A stretch of 64,000 bases of DNA from CAITWF01 sp038231575 (lineage in GTDB: Bacteria > Verrucomicrobiota > Verrucomicrobiia > Opitutales > Opitutaceae): NCBI GenBank assembly GCA_038231575.1, contig JBBRLB010000002.1:1-64000 (forward strand). The letters are read 5' to 3'. Under the pieces are notes generated by a model. That model was not told where the DNA came from. It saw nothing but the letters and a program-made list of their open reading frames with translations, and did no database searches. The translations under genes were made by a program, and so were the position numbers. Every line of letters begins with the position of its first letter. Position 1 is the first letter of the stretch. Below, piece by piece: positions 56,224-64,000 of this stretch.

Positions 56224-57303
56224 CTAAAGCTTAATGGTGCGACCTTCGCGGAACGACTGATCCGCGGCGAGGACGATGCGGAGGCTGTCGATGGCGCTCT
56301 GCCAGTGTGACGAAAGATCCACGTCGTCGCGAATCGCGCGGAGAAAAACTTCCTGTTCGCGACGGCAGAGTTCGTCGTGGTTGGGCTCGTCGGTGACGTC
56401 GATGAGCTCGTCGGCACGCGCGAAGGTGCCGTCGGGTTTGCGTTCGGCGTGGTGCAGGCGGAGCGACTCGGTCTTCGAGTGCGAATCGACATCGGCGGAT
56501 TTGCCGGCGCTGGCGGCGGTTTTGGCGACGATGCTCACGCAGCCTTTCGGGCCGATCACATCCTTCACGAAAAACGCGGTCTCGCTCATCATCGGGCCCC
56601 AGCCGGCTTCATACCAGCCGACCGACCCGTCGTCGAAGGTCACCTGGAGATGTCCGTAGTTGATTTGGCCGGGCGTGATGTCGTCCGCGAGGCGGGCGCC
56701 GATGCCGTTGACGCTGATGGGACGCGCCCCGGTCATCCGGCACATCACGTCGACGTAGTGCACGCCACAGTCGACGATCGGCGAGGTGGAGCGGAGGAGG
56801 TTTTTGTGGGTTTCCCAATTCGCCCCGGAGCTTTGCTGGTTCAGGTTCATCCGCATCACGAGCGGTTTGCCGAGCGTGCGCGCAAGCTCGGTGAATTTCT
56901 GCCACGACGGATGGACGTGGAGGATGTAGCCCACGATGAGTTTTTTCTTGAGGCGCTTCGCCGTCGCGACGACGCGCTCGCAGTCGGCGATGTTGTCGGC
57001 GACGGGCTTCTCGAGGAACACGTGCGCGCCGGCTTCGAATGCCGCCGTCGCGTAGGCCGCGTGCGTTTCGGAGTAGGTGCTGATGCACACGGCGTCGGGT
57101 TTGGTGCGCGCGAGGGCGGCGGTGTAGTCGCCGAACTCGGCGTAACGTCCACCGAACTCGGCGTTGAGTTTCTGCCGCGAAGGAGCGCCGCGGGCGACGA
57201 ATCCGACGATTTCGAAATCGTCCGCCATCGCGTGATAGGCGCGCGCGTGCGACGTGCCCATGTGCCCGCAACCGACGACGAGGACGCGAAGTTTTTTAGC
57301 CAT
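56224..57303 (-). CDS. Gfo/Idh/MocA family oxidoreductase
   Basis: 359 residues, cytoplasmic. The NAD(P) binding motif is RVLVVGCGHMGTSHARAYHA. The conserved EKP is in HVFLEKPVADNIADCERVVA. The C-terminal part has the family's His in CGVHYVDVMCRMTG. These enzymes oxidise or reduce sugars, often at C3. It is the middle gene of MFS-Gfo-DUF1080 on the minus strand, 24 bases after the MFS gene. Confidence 0.92.
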   Translation of the reverse strand: MAKKLRVLVVGCGHMGTSHARAYHAMADDFEIVGFVARGAPSRQKLNAEFGGRYAEFGDYTAALARTKPDAVCISTYSETHAAYATAAFEAGAHVFLEKPVADNIADCERVVATAKRLKKKLIVGYILHVHPSWQKFTELARTLGKPLVMRMNLNQQSSGANWETHKNLLRSTSPIVDCGVHYVDVMCRMTGARPISVNGIGARLADDITPGQINYGHLQVTFDDGSVGWYEAGWGPMMSETAFFVKDVIGPKGCVSIVAKTAASAGKSADVDSHSKTESLRLHHAERKPDGTFARADELIDVTDEPNHDELCRREQEVFLRAIRDDVDLSSHWQSAIDSLRIVLAADQSFREGRTIKL

Positions 57304-57327
57304 GGCGAATCGCGCGCGGTTTGAGAT

Positions 57328-58671
57328 TTAGTGGGGCGCCGAACCCGCGGCGACCGCTTCGCCCGGCCCGGTGGTCGGCGGCTTGAAGAAGAGCGCGAGC
57401 GCGATGGCCGCCACGGAAGCGGTGGCGAGCGGCACGAGGAAGAGCCCCTTGAAATCGATCACGCCGCCCGACGTGTAAACTTTCTGGAGCAGGAACGGGC
57501 AGATCGAGTTGGCCAGCAGCACGCCGACGCCGAGGATCTGGAAGTTGAAGAGGCCTTGCGCGCTCGTGCGGATGTCCTTCGGGAAATACGCGTCGACGAA
57601 GATGTAGACGGTGGCGAAGAAGAACGCATAGCAGATGCCGTGGAGAATCTGGATGAGGATGATCATGCCGGCGCTCTGCGGGCAGAAGGCGTAGACGGCA
57701 AAGCGTGCCGCATGGCCCAGGATGCCGACGATCATCGTGGTGCGCCAACCGAACTTCTTCAGCGTCGCGCCCAAGACGAACATCGTGACGATTTCCGCGA
57801 CCTGGCCGATGCTCATCACGGGTGTGATCCAGTTCGAGGCGATGCCGACGCCGCCCGCTTCCTTCGCGGTGCCGAGGAAGACGCCGGTCCAGTTGAAATA
57901 GCAGTTGTGGACGAAGGCGTCGACGAGCGTGACGAGCCACAGCACGAGGACGAAGGGGACCTTGAGCAGCTTGAGCGCCTCGACCCACGCGAGTTTCTCC
58001 ACGGTGCCAGCGGCGGCCTTCGCTTTCGGGGCTGAGCGGGGGAGCGTCAGGCTGAACGCCGCGAGCGCGAGCGACGCGATGCCGGAGACGATGAACGTCC
58101 ACTTGGTCGCGGCCTTCGCGGCGTCGCCGGTGAGCGGGTTGCCGAGCGCCTTGCCGAGCCAGTCGGCAAAGCCGGCGGGATGCGCGGCGGCCACGGCGTC
58201 CCAGTTGACGAAGATAAACGTGAAGGGCCACGCCGCGAGGATCCAGCCGATGGTGCCGCCGAGGCGGATGAGGCCGAATTCCTTTTCGGGGTTCTTCATG
58301 TTCGCAAACGCGATTGAGTTCACGATCGAGATGGTGGGCACGTAGAGCAGGCAGTGCACGAGCATCAGCAGGAAGAACGGCATGAACTCCTTCGTGAAAC
58401 CGCAGCCGAGAATCGCCAGGCCGCCGATGAGGTGGGAGAAGGCGAGGAATTTTTCCGGCGCGAATTTACGGTCCGCCCACTGGTTGCTGAAAAACATCCC
58501 GACAATCGACGCGACCGGAAACGCGTTGAGGATGAGCGATTGCTGCCCGGGCGTGAATCCGAGGCTCGGCAGGTAGCCGAAGATCAGCGGGAGCCACGCG
58601 CCCCAGATGAAAAACTCGAGCACCATCATGAAGAAGAGCCGGTATTTGCCAGTCGAAGCGGAGGAACTCAT
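57328..58671 (-). CDS. MFS sugar/nucleoside transporter (NHS-like)
   Basis: 447 residues with 12 membrane helices and an internal loop near 210-225 (PRSAPKAKAAAGTVEKLAW). The helix-1 region LFFMMVLEFFIWGAWLPLIF and IRLGGTIGWILAAWPF fit the nucleoside:H+ symporter branch, which in these bacteria is often beside sugar catabolic genes. It probably imports a glycoside or keto-sugar for the adjoining Gfo/Idh and DUF1080 gene products. First gene of the operon. Confidence 0.85.
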   Translation of the reverse strand: MSSSASTGKYRLFFMMVLEFFIWGAWLPLIFGYLPSLGFTPGQQSLILNAFPVASIVGMFFSNQWADRKFAPEKFLAFSHLIGGLAILGCGFTKEFMPFFLLMLVHCLLYVPTISIVNSIAFANMKNPEKEFGLIRLGGTIGWILAAWPFTFIFVNWDAVAAAHPAGFADWLGKALGNPLTGDAAKAATKWTFIVSGIASLALAAFSLTLPRSAPKAKAAAGTVEKLAWVEALKLLKVPFVLVLWLVTLVDAFVHNCYFNWTGVFLGTAKEAGGVGIASNWITPVMSIGQVAEIVTMFVLGATLKKFGWRTTMIVGILGHAARFAVYAFCPQSAGMIILIQILHGICYAFFFATVYIFVDAYFPKDIRTSAQGLFNFQILGVGVLLANSICPFLLQKVYTSGGVIDFKGLFLVPLATASVAAIALALFFKPPTTGPGEAVAAGSAPH

Positions 58672-58858
58672 GGATTCGTTTTGGGGTGGGGAGAAACTGC
58701 AGCGCCGGCGCGCGAACCGAAGTGAGGCGGCCAGTGTGTGCGGAGGAAGCGACGCCCATCCAGCCTGAAGATTCGAGCGGAATAGTTATTCCGGGTTGCC
58801 ACGCGGCGCGACCCGGCGCACATCAAAGCCAAGCCGCCCCGCAACCCTGCGCTTCCCC

Positions 58859-60241
58859 GTGAAAACTCCGCTCACCCTCAGCCGCCGCCAGTTTGCCCAG
58901 ACGCTCGGTGCCGCCGCGCTCACCGCGCCGTTCATCATGCGCAACCTCCGCGCCGCGCCGCCCAGCGGCACGCTGCGCCACGCGAGCTTCGGCGCGTCGG
59001 GCCAGGCGTGGAGCGACATCCAGGCGATTTGCAGCAACCCGTTCGTGAAACTCGTCGCTGTGGCCGACGTGGATTTGAGCAAGGTCGCGAACGTGAAGGC
59101 CACGTTTCCCGGCGTGAAGATTTACCAGGACTGGCGCGAGTTGCTCGACAAGGAGGGCAACAACCTCGACTCGGTCAACGTCTCCACGCCCGATCACATG
59201 CACGCGCCGATCGCGCTGTCGGCGATGCAGCTCGGCAAGCACTGCTACTGTGAAAAACCGCTCGCGCATGACCTACACGAGACACGGGTGCTGACGGAAT
59301 ACGCCCGCGAGAAGAAGCTCGTGACGCAGATGGGCATCCAGATTCACTCGCAGAAAGTCTACCGGCAGGCCGTCGCGATCGTGCAGAGCGGCGTCATCGG
59401 CAAGGTCAAGGAAGTCCACACGTGGAGTAACAAAAAATGGGGCGCGGTCGGCGCGCCGCCCGTGACGACCGATGCCGTGCCGGCGGATTTCAATTGGGAC
59501 CTGTGGCTCGGTGGCGCGGCGGAGCGGCCGTTCGTTGGCGTCAGCAATTACTATCACCCGGGCAACTGGCGCCGGCGGCTCGATTTCGGCACGGGCACGT
59601 TCGGCGACATGGGCTGCCACATTTTCGATCCGGTGTTTGAATCGCTCGCCCTCACCGCGCCGATCTCGCTCCGCTCCGAGGGGCCCGCGCCCGACGCGTG
59701 GAATTGGGCGACCAACGCGAACATCCGCTACGTTTTCCCGGGCACGAAATACACGGCCGGTGCAACCGTGTCGGTCACGTGGCACGACGGCGACAGCCGG
59801 CCGCCGGCGGAAATCCAGGCCCTCGTCGCGGTGCCCGCGCCCGCCGATCAAACGGCCGCGGCGAAAAAGCGCGCGGACGCGCTGCTCGAACAAGGCTCGA
59901 TCCTAATCGGCACCGAGGGCGTGCTGCACGTGCCGCACATCGCGGCGCCCAAACTTTTCCCGCTCGAGAAATTCCGCGACTACACGTTGCCGGAAATCAC
60001 CGGCACCCACCATTGGAGCGACTGGGCCGAGGCGTGCGTGGGCGGCCCGGGCAAGCCCACGGCCGGCTTCGATTATTCGGGTCCGCTGACGGAAGCGGTC
60101 CTGCTCGGCAGCGTCGCAGTGCGGTTTCCGCAGACGACGCTCCAGTGGGATAGCGCGGCGCTGAAATTCAAAAACGAGAAGGCCGCGAATGCGTTCGTCC
60201 GCAGTTCGTATCGCAAGGGTTGGGGCGTCACGGGACTATAA
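58859..60241 (+). CDS. Tat-exported Gfo/Idh/MocA oxidoreductase
   Basis: 460 residues from a GTG at 58859 just before the Tat signal LSRRQFAQTLGAAALTAPFI; the longer frame start (58796) is rejected. The binding fold starts LRHASFGASGQAWSDIQAIC, with the EKP motif in HCYCEKPLAHDLHETRVLT. Family marks are GVSNYYHPGNWRRRLDFGTG and GDMGCHIFDPVF. It acts outside the cytoplasm, likely on glycosides at C3. Divergent from the MFS-Gfo-DUF1080 operon and probably co-regulated. Confidence 0.92.
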   Translation: MKTPLTLSRRQFAQTLGAAALTAPFIMRNLRAAPPSGTLRHASFGASGQAWSDIQAICSNPFVKLVAVADVDLSKVANVKATFPGVKIYQDWRELLDKEGNNLDSVNVSTPDHMHAPIALSAMQLGKHCYCEKPLAHDLHETRVLTEYAREKKLVTQMGIQIHSQKVYRQAVAIVQSGVIGKVKEVHTWSNKKWGAVGAPPVTTDAVPADFNWDLWLGGAAERPFVGVSNYYHPGNWRRRLDFGTGTFGDMGCHIFDPVFESLALTAPISLRSEGPAPDAWNWATNANIRYVFPGTKYTAGATVSVTWHDGDSRPPAEIQALVAVPAPADQTAAAKKRADALLEQGSILIGTEGVLHVPHIAAPKLFPLEKFRDYTLPEITGTHHWSDWAEACVGGPGKPTAGFDYSGPLTEAVLLGSVAVRFPQTTLQWDSAALKFKNEKAANAFVRSSYRKGWGVTGL

Positions 60242-60255
60242 GCTCACCTGCGTCG

Positions 60256-62682
60256 TCACTCGTGGCGGAGCGCCGTGACCGGGTGCAACGCCGCGGCGCG
60301 GCGCGCTGGCAGCCAGCAGGCGAAGATTCCGATCACCGTGAGCAACACCGTGACGGCGACAAAGACGAGGGGATCGTTCGGTGAGACTTGGACGAGGAAG
60401 CCGCCGCTCTTCATCACCCGCGTCGCGCCCAAGGCGCCCGCGATGCCGAGCACAAGACCGATCGCAAGCTGGGTCATACCGCGCATGAGAACCAGCCGCA
60501 CGATCCCGCCGGCGGTGGAGCCGAGCGCCATGCGGATGCCGATTTCGCGGGTGCGGCGTGCGGTGGATTGCGCGACGACGGCGTAGATGCCGACCGCCGC
60601 CATGAGGAGTGCGATGAGCGCGAACACGCCGAAGAGCGTGCCGAACACCACGAGAAACCAGCGCTGCCGATCGAGCGCGGCGGTGAGCGTCCGCGCTTCA
60701 AACAACGGCAAGTCCTGATCGAGTTTCTGGACGATCGCGCGCAGCGGGGCGGCGAGCGAATTGGCGTCGCCGGACGTGCGCAGCATCGCACCCATCCACG
60801 CCCCCGATTCCTGGCGATACGAAAGGTAGATCAAGGGAGGTTCGTCACCGCGCGATTGCTGGTTCTGCACGATATCGGCGCTGACGCCGATGACGGACAT
60901 CCACTCGCCGGGCTTTTTGTTTTGGATGAAACGGAGGCGTTTACCGACGGCGTTCTCGCCCGGCCAGTATTTCGCGGCGAACTCGCGCGTGACCACGGTG
61001 GCCTCCTTGCCCTTCTCGCCGTCATTTTGCTGAAAGTCGCGTCCGATCAAAATCGGCAATCCGATCGTGGCGAGGTAGCCGGGGCTTTGCGTCACGGTCG
61101 AGGCGCGCAGGAGCCGTTCGGGGTTCTCCGCGAGATGACCCTCGATCTCGATGTCGCGCTGGCCGGCGCCCAAGCCGGGAAAATTCGTGCTGATGCTCGC
61201 GTGCGTGACGCCGGGCAGCGCCGCCATTTCGGGGAGGAGCCGTTCCCAAAACTGCTGGCGCACCGTGGCGTCGTTGTAGCGATCGTTTTTGTCGTCGGGC
61301 AACTGGAGGCGCGCGGTGAAGATGCTGTCGGACTTCACGAACGGATTGAGCGTTTGCGCGGCGAAGAAGCTGCGCATCATGAGGCCGGCGCCGGCGAGGA
61401 GCACGACCGTGAGCGCAAACTGCAGCACAACGAGTGTCGCGGTCAGCCGGCCGCCACGCTGGCTGCCGCCCGAGGGCGTGCCATCCTTGAGCGTGGAGTT
61501 GAGATCGACACGCGAGGCCCGCAGGGCGGGGACGAGCCCGAACACCACACCGCTCAACACCGAGATCGCCGCGAAGTAGGCGAACGCCCGCCAGTCCATC
61601 TCGAACACGACCCAATAGGGCTTGCCGACGTCGCGCGTCGCGAGGTCGAACAAGTGAACGCCGATGGCGGCGAGCCCGAGCCCCGCGAGTCCGCCGAGAC
61701 AGCTCAGCAGCACGCTCTCGACGAGCAGTTGCCGGATGAGTTGCCAGCGCGTGGCGCCCAGCGCAGCGCGCACGGAGAGTTCGCGCGCGCGGGCGATGGC
61801 GCGGCTGAGCATCATGTTGGCGACGTTGGCGCACGCGATGAGCAGCACGAGTCCCACTGCGCCAAGCATGGTGAGAAACACCATCCGGATCTGATCGCCG
61901 TTGAACGTGTCGTGAAACGTGCGCACGAGCGGACTGAAGTCCTTGTTGGAATCGGGAAACGTTCTTGCGAGCCGTTGTCCGATGACGTTGAGGTCGGCCT
62001 GCGCCTGCTCGACCGACGCGGTCGGCTTGCGCAGCGCGAAGACCATCACGGAGCGGTTGCTGCGTTTCTCAAGCTCGTCATTTGGCACGAGCGGAATCCA
62101 GAGGTCCTCGTTGGTGGGAAACTTAAAACCGTCGGGCATCACGCCGATGATGGTGGCAGACTGGCCATTGACGCGCACGGCGCGCCCGATCACGTCGCGC
62201 GCGCCGGCGTAGCGCGTCTGCCACACGCCGTAGCCGAGCAGCACGACCCCCTCGGCGCCCGCCCGGTCGTTTTCCGGCGAGAAGCCGCGGCCGAGAACGG
62301 GCGTCGTGCCGAGCATGTTGAACAGCCCCGCCGTGACCCGCGCCATGCGGAAGCGCTCGGGAGTGTTGCCCGGTTCGGCGAGCACGGCCTGGCCGTTGCT
62401 CAACGCCTCGAAACCGTCGAAGGAGTGGTTTTCCTTTTTGTATTCGCGATAATCGGGCAGCGAGAGCGGCGGGCGGCTGTTGGCGCGGGTGAGATTTTGG
62501 TTCGAAACGGTGACGAGCCGCTCGCCCCCAGGCAGCGGAACCGGCTTGAATAACACGGCGTTCACGAGCGTGAAGACGGTGGTGTTGATGCCGATGCCGA
62601 GAGCGAGCGTGACCACGACGGCGGCGGAGAACCACCGGCGCGTGGCGATCATGCGAACGGCGAAGCGGAGATCGTTGAGCAT
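60256..62682 (-). CDS. FtsX/MacB-type ABC transporter permease
   Basis: 808 residues from the ATG at 62682; the open frame runs far upstream but its start is not protein-like. Two MacB periplasmic-core plus FtsX units: N-terminal helix FSAAVVVTLALGIGINTTVF, FtsX helices near VGLVLLIACANVANMMLS (about 290-310) and ISVLSGVVFGLVPALRAS, then a second unit ending IGIFACWLPARRAAALHPVT. This is the single-chain permease type common in Acidobacteria and Verrucomicrobia (export or signalling). No ATPase gene is next to it in the window. Confidence 0.87.
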   Translation of the reverse strand: MLNDLRFAVRMIATRRWFSAAVVVTLALGIGINTTVFTLVNAVLFKPVPLPGGERLVTVSNQNLTRANSRPPLSLPDYREYKKENHSFDGFEALSNGQAVLAEPGNTPERFRMARVTAGLFNMLGTTPVLGRGFSPENDRAGAEGVVLLGYGVWQTRYAGARDVIGRAVRVNGQSATIIGVMPDGFKFPTNEDLWIPLVPNDELEKRSNRSVMVFALRKPTASVEQAQADLNVIGQRLARTFPDSNKDFSPLVRTFHDTFNGDQIRMVFLTMLGAVGLVLLIACANVANMMLSRAIARARELSVRAALGATRWQLIRQLLVESVLLSCLGGLAGLGLAAIGVHLFDLATRDVGKPYWVVFEMDWRAFAYFAAISVLSGVVFGLVPALRASRVDLNSTLKDGTPSGGSQRGGRLTATLVVLQFALTVVLLAGAGLMMRSFFAAQTLNPFVKSDSIFTARLQLPDDKNDRYNDATVRQQFWERLLPEMAALPGVTHASISTNFPGLGAGQRDIEIEGHLAENPERLLRASTVTQSPGYLATIGLPILIGRDFQQNDGEKGKEATVVTREFAAKYWPGENAVGKRLRFIQNKKPGEWMSVIGVSADIVQNQQSRGDEPPLIYLSYRQESGAWMGAMLRTSGDANSLAAPLRAIVQKLDQDLPLFEARTLTAALDRQRWFLVVFGTLFGVFALIALLMAAVGIYAVVAQSTARRTREIGIRMALGSTAGGIVRLVLMRGMTQLAIGLVLGIAGALGATRVMKSGGFLVQVSPNDPLVFVAVTVLLTVIGIFACWLPARRAAALHPVTALRHE

Positions 62683-62882
62683 GAGATTGGGGCGGACGGA
62701 CAGAGACTTTCGGCCGTGCGCGGCTCCGCGCGGGCAAGCGGCCGCAGAGAATACCCCAACGCGCGCGCGAAGTTTCAGGATTCTTCCGATGAGGAGAGAT
62801 TTCTCGGGGACGTAGGATCCGCCGAAAGCGAGGCTGGCCTCGGCGGCGATTTTTGCCCATCCAAGCTTCGATCCGCGCAGCC

Positions 62883-63218
62883 ATGGCCGCCAAAAATCCC
62901 CGCAAACCCTCCTCGAAATCCGCCGGCGCCGGGCCCAACGCCGATCCGGATCGCATGCCGACGAGGGAGGAACTGCTGCATGAACTGCGCTTCCACGGCG
63001 CGAAACCGCCGCCGCGGCGCGAGTCAGCCGGGATGAGCCGCCGGACGCGCGACTACCTCCTGGTGGCCGGCGGGGGCAGCGCAACGATCGTGATTCTGGC
63101 CTTCAAGCTGATGAGCGGCTCGGACGCGGTCGTCGTCGCACAGCTCGCGTTCACGGGTGTGGCGCTGTTGTGCGGGCTGCTGTGGTTTATTTTCTACGGC
63201 GTGATGAGCCGCTACTGA
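62883..63218 (+). CDS. Small membrane protein
   Basis: 111 residues from the ATG at 62883. A basic, Pro-rich N-terminal half (about 1-60) precedes two membrane helices (about 60-77 DYLLVAGGGSATIVILAFKL and 84-106). No family recognised. It is upstream of a peptidase gene on the same strand and divergent from the permease. Confidence 0.6.
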   Translation: MAAKNPRKPSSKSAGAGPNADPDRMPTREELLHELRFHGAKPPPRRESAGMSRRTRDYLLVAGGGSATIVILAFKLMSGSDAVVVAQLAFTGVALLCGLLWFIFYGVMSRY

Positions 63219-63272
63219 CGCCGGCGCAGCCGGGAGTTGCCAACGCGGAGGGGCGTCGTTGGAGTCGCCGCC

Positions 63273-64000
63273 GTGAAATCGTTCGATGTCGCCCGTCTCG
63301 CCCCGATCGCACTGCTCATTTCGCCGGTTTTCGCGCAGCCGTCTGCTGCACCCGCGACCCCCGCGGCGGTTCCGGCGGTCGCTCCGCAGCCTCCCGACCC
63401 GATCAAGGACCTGGTGGCGCGCCTCGAGCTCGAGAAATACAAGGCGACGATCAAGGGCCTCACGCAATTCGGCGATCGCCGCCAGGGCACCGATCGCAAC
63501 CGCGCCGCGCTCGACTGGATCGAGGCGCAGCTCAAGAGCTACGGCTACACCAACACGGCGCGCATCACGTATGATTATTTTCCGACCGATCCGCGGCGTC
63601 CGAGCGGTCCCGCGGCACGTGGCGCCAGCGGTGCGCAGGGTGGGGGCGTGATCAAAGGAATCCGCACCCCCGTCGGCGTGAACACCGATCCCATGAAGCA
63701 GCTCGACGAGAAACTGCGTGCGCTCAACACGCAGGCGACGGCCCCCGGTCCGCGCGAAGACGTTTACTGCACGAAGATCGGCACGACGCATCCGGAGGAA
63801 ATGTATCTCATCGGCGCGCATATGGACGGTCACGGCTGGGGCGAAGCCGCCAACGACGACGGCTCCGGCACCGCCATCGTCATGGAGCTCGCGCGGATTT
63901 TCATGTCACCCGACGTGAAGACCGAGCGATCGATCCGTTTTTGCCTGTGGAATAACGAGGAGACGGGGCTCAACGGCGCCCGCGCCTACGTCGACCAACG
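63273..64000 (+). CDS. M28 family zinc peptidase (3' end outside window)
   Basis: Starts at a GTG with a signal peptide (LAPIALLISPVFAQPS) and continues past the window end. The zinc-binding region of M28 is seen: LIGAHMDGHGWGEAANDDGS holds the first His and bridging Asp, and LWNNEETGLNGARAY the catalytic Glu pair. Family members are extracytoplasmic aminopeptidases. The N-terminal part (about 20-140) resembles the usual PA-like or linker region. Clear family call; the C-terminal ligands cannot be seen. Confidence 0.88.
   Translation, partial: MKSFDVARLAPIALLISPVFAQPSAAPATPAAVPAVAPQPPDPIKDLVARLELEKYKATIKGLTQFGDRRQGTDRNRAALDWIEAQLKSYGYTNTARITYDYFPTDPRRPSGPAARGASGAQGGGVIKGIRTPVGVNTDPMKQLDEKLRALNTQATAPGPREDVYCTKIGTTHPEEMYLIGAHMDGHGWGEAANDDGSGTAIVMELARIFMSPDVKTERSIRFCLWNNEETGLNGARAYVDQ

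Noticed and set aside
60388..62553. Long plus-strand open frame opposite the FtsX/MacB permease
   Set aside because: Low-complexity charged translation and no family motif; the minus strand is a clear permease.
1..64000. tRNA, rRNA or CRISPR arrays
   Set aside because: Looked for CCA-type tRNA ends, GGTTCGA T-loop strings and regular spaced repeats; none convincing.

Overview
The window is GC-rich (about two thirds G+C by eye) and densely packed with housekeeping genes on both strands. It reads as a chromosomal segment of a Verrucomicrobia bacterium, most likely Opitutaceae. The support is gene content rather than any computed phylogeny: a TonB receptor/YfiR/histidine kinase set, a long-form IspG, a TIR-TolB-TPR protein, DUF1080 and Gfo/Idh/MocA sugar genes, an isoquinoline-oxidoreductase-type molybdoenzyme and acetylesterases. 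I saw no rRNA, tRNA, CRISPR array, prophage or intact insertion sequence.

Layout. 1-4.9 kb: end of a TonB-dependent receptor, a YfiR-family protein and a sensor kinase, then DoxX and an unknown protein. 5.0-13.5 kb (minus): dnaA preceded by a 515-bp AT-richer spacer with two perfect DnaA boxes (candidate oriC), then the isoprenoid/envelope block uppS-cdsA-dxr-rseP-ispG. 13.6-17.7 kb: pterin dehydratase, acetyl esterase, a lipoprotein, an MTA-phosphorylase-like enzyme and a YVTN propeller protein. 17.8-22.4 kb: MoxR, DUF58 and transglutaminase genes, convergent with mreB-mreC-mreD-mrdA (22.3-26.9 kb, minus). 27.1-32.3 kb: two-subunit molybdenum hydroxylase and a Kef-type antiporter. 32.3-36.9 kb (minus): tatA, a lipoprotein, and the dnaG-rpoD pair.

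37-43.6 kb is the accessory-looking part: a DUF362-like secreted protein, a 590-bp spacer with a candidate structured RNA leader and the 3' scar of a TIR/TPR gene, a dicarboxylate symporter, an intact TIR-TolB-TPR gene, and two decayed VapBC toxin-antitoxin loci. 43.6-51.5 kb returns to core genes: a solitary nuoA, a diadenylate cyclase fused to a PTS EIIA-like domain, rpmG, mrp, tolB, sodA, tadA, infA and xerD. 51.6-64 kb: DUF1697, rhamnogalacturonan acetylesterase, an HtrA-like protease, pyrE-like, a probable 3-keto-glycoside catabolic cluster (DUF1080, Gfo/Idh, MFS, and a divergent Tat-exported Gfo/Idh), an FtsX/MacB-type permease and the start of an M28 peptidase.

The most interesting items are the EIIA-diadenylate cyclase fusion, the candidate structured leader at 38.2 kb with the gene-fusion scar behind it, the TIR-TolB-TPR gene with its nearby homologous remnant, the candidate origin, and the decayed VapBC loci. 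Several unrelated spacers also carry short direct or inverted word-like repeats, and one dispersed palindromic repeat appears both as a spacer element and, in part, inside the ispG reading frame.
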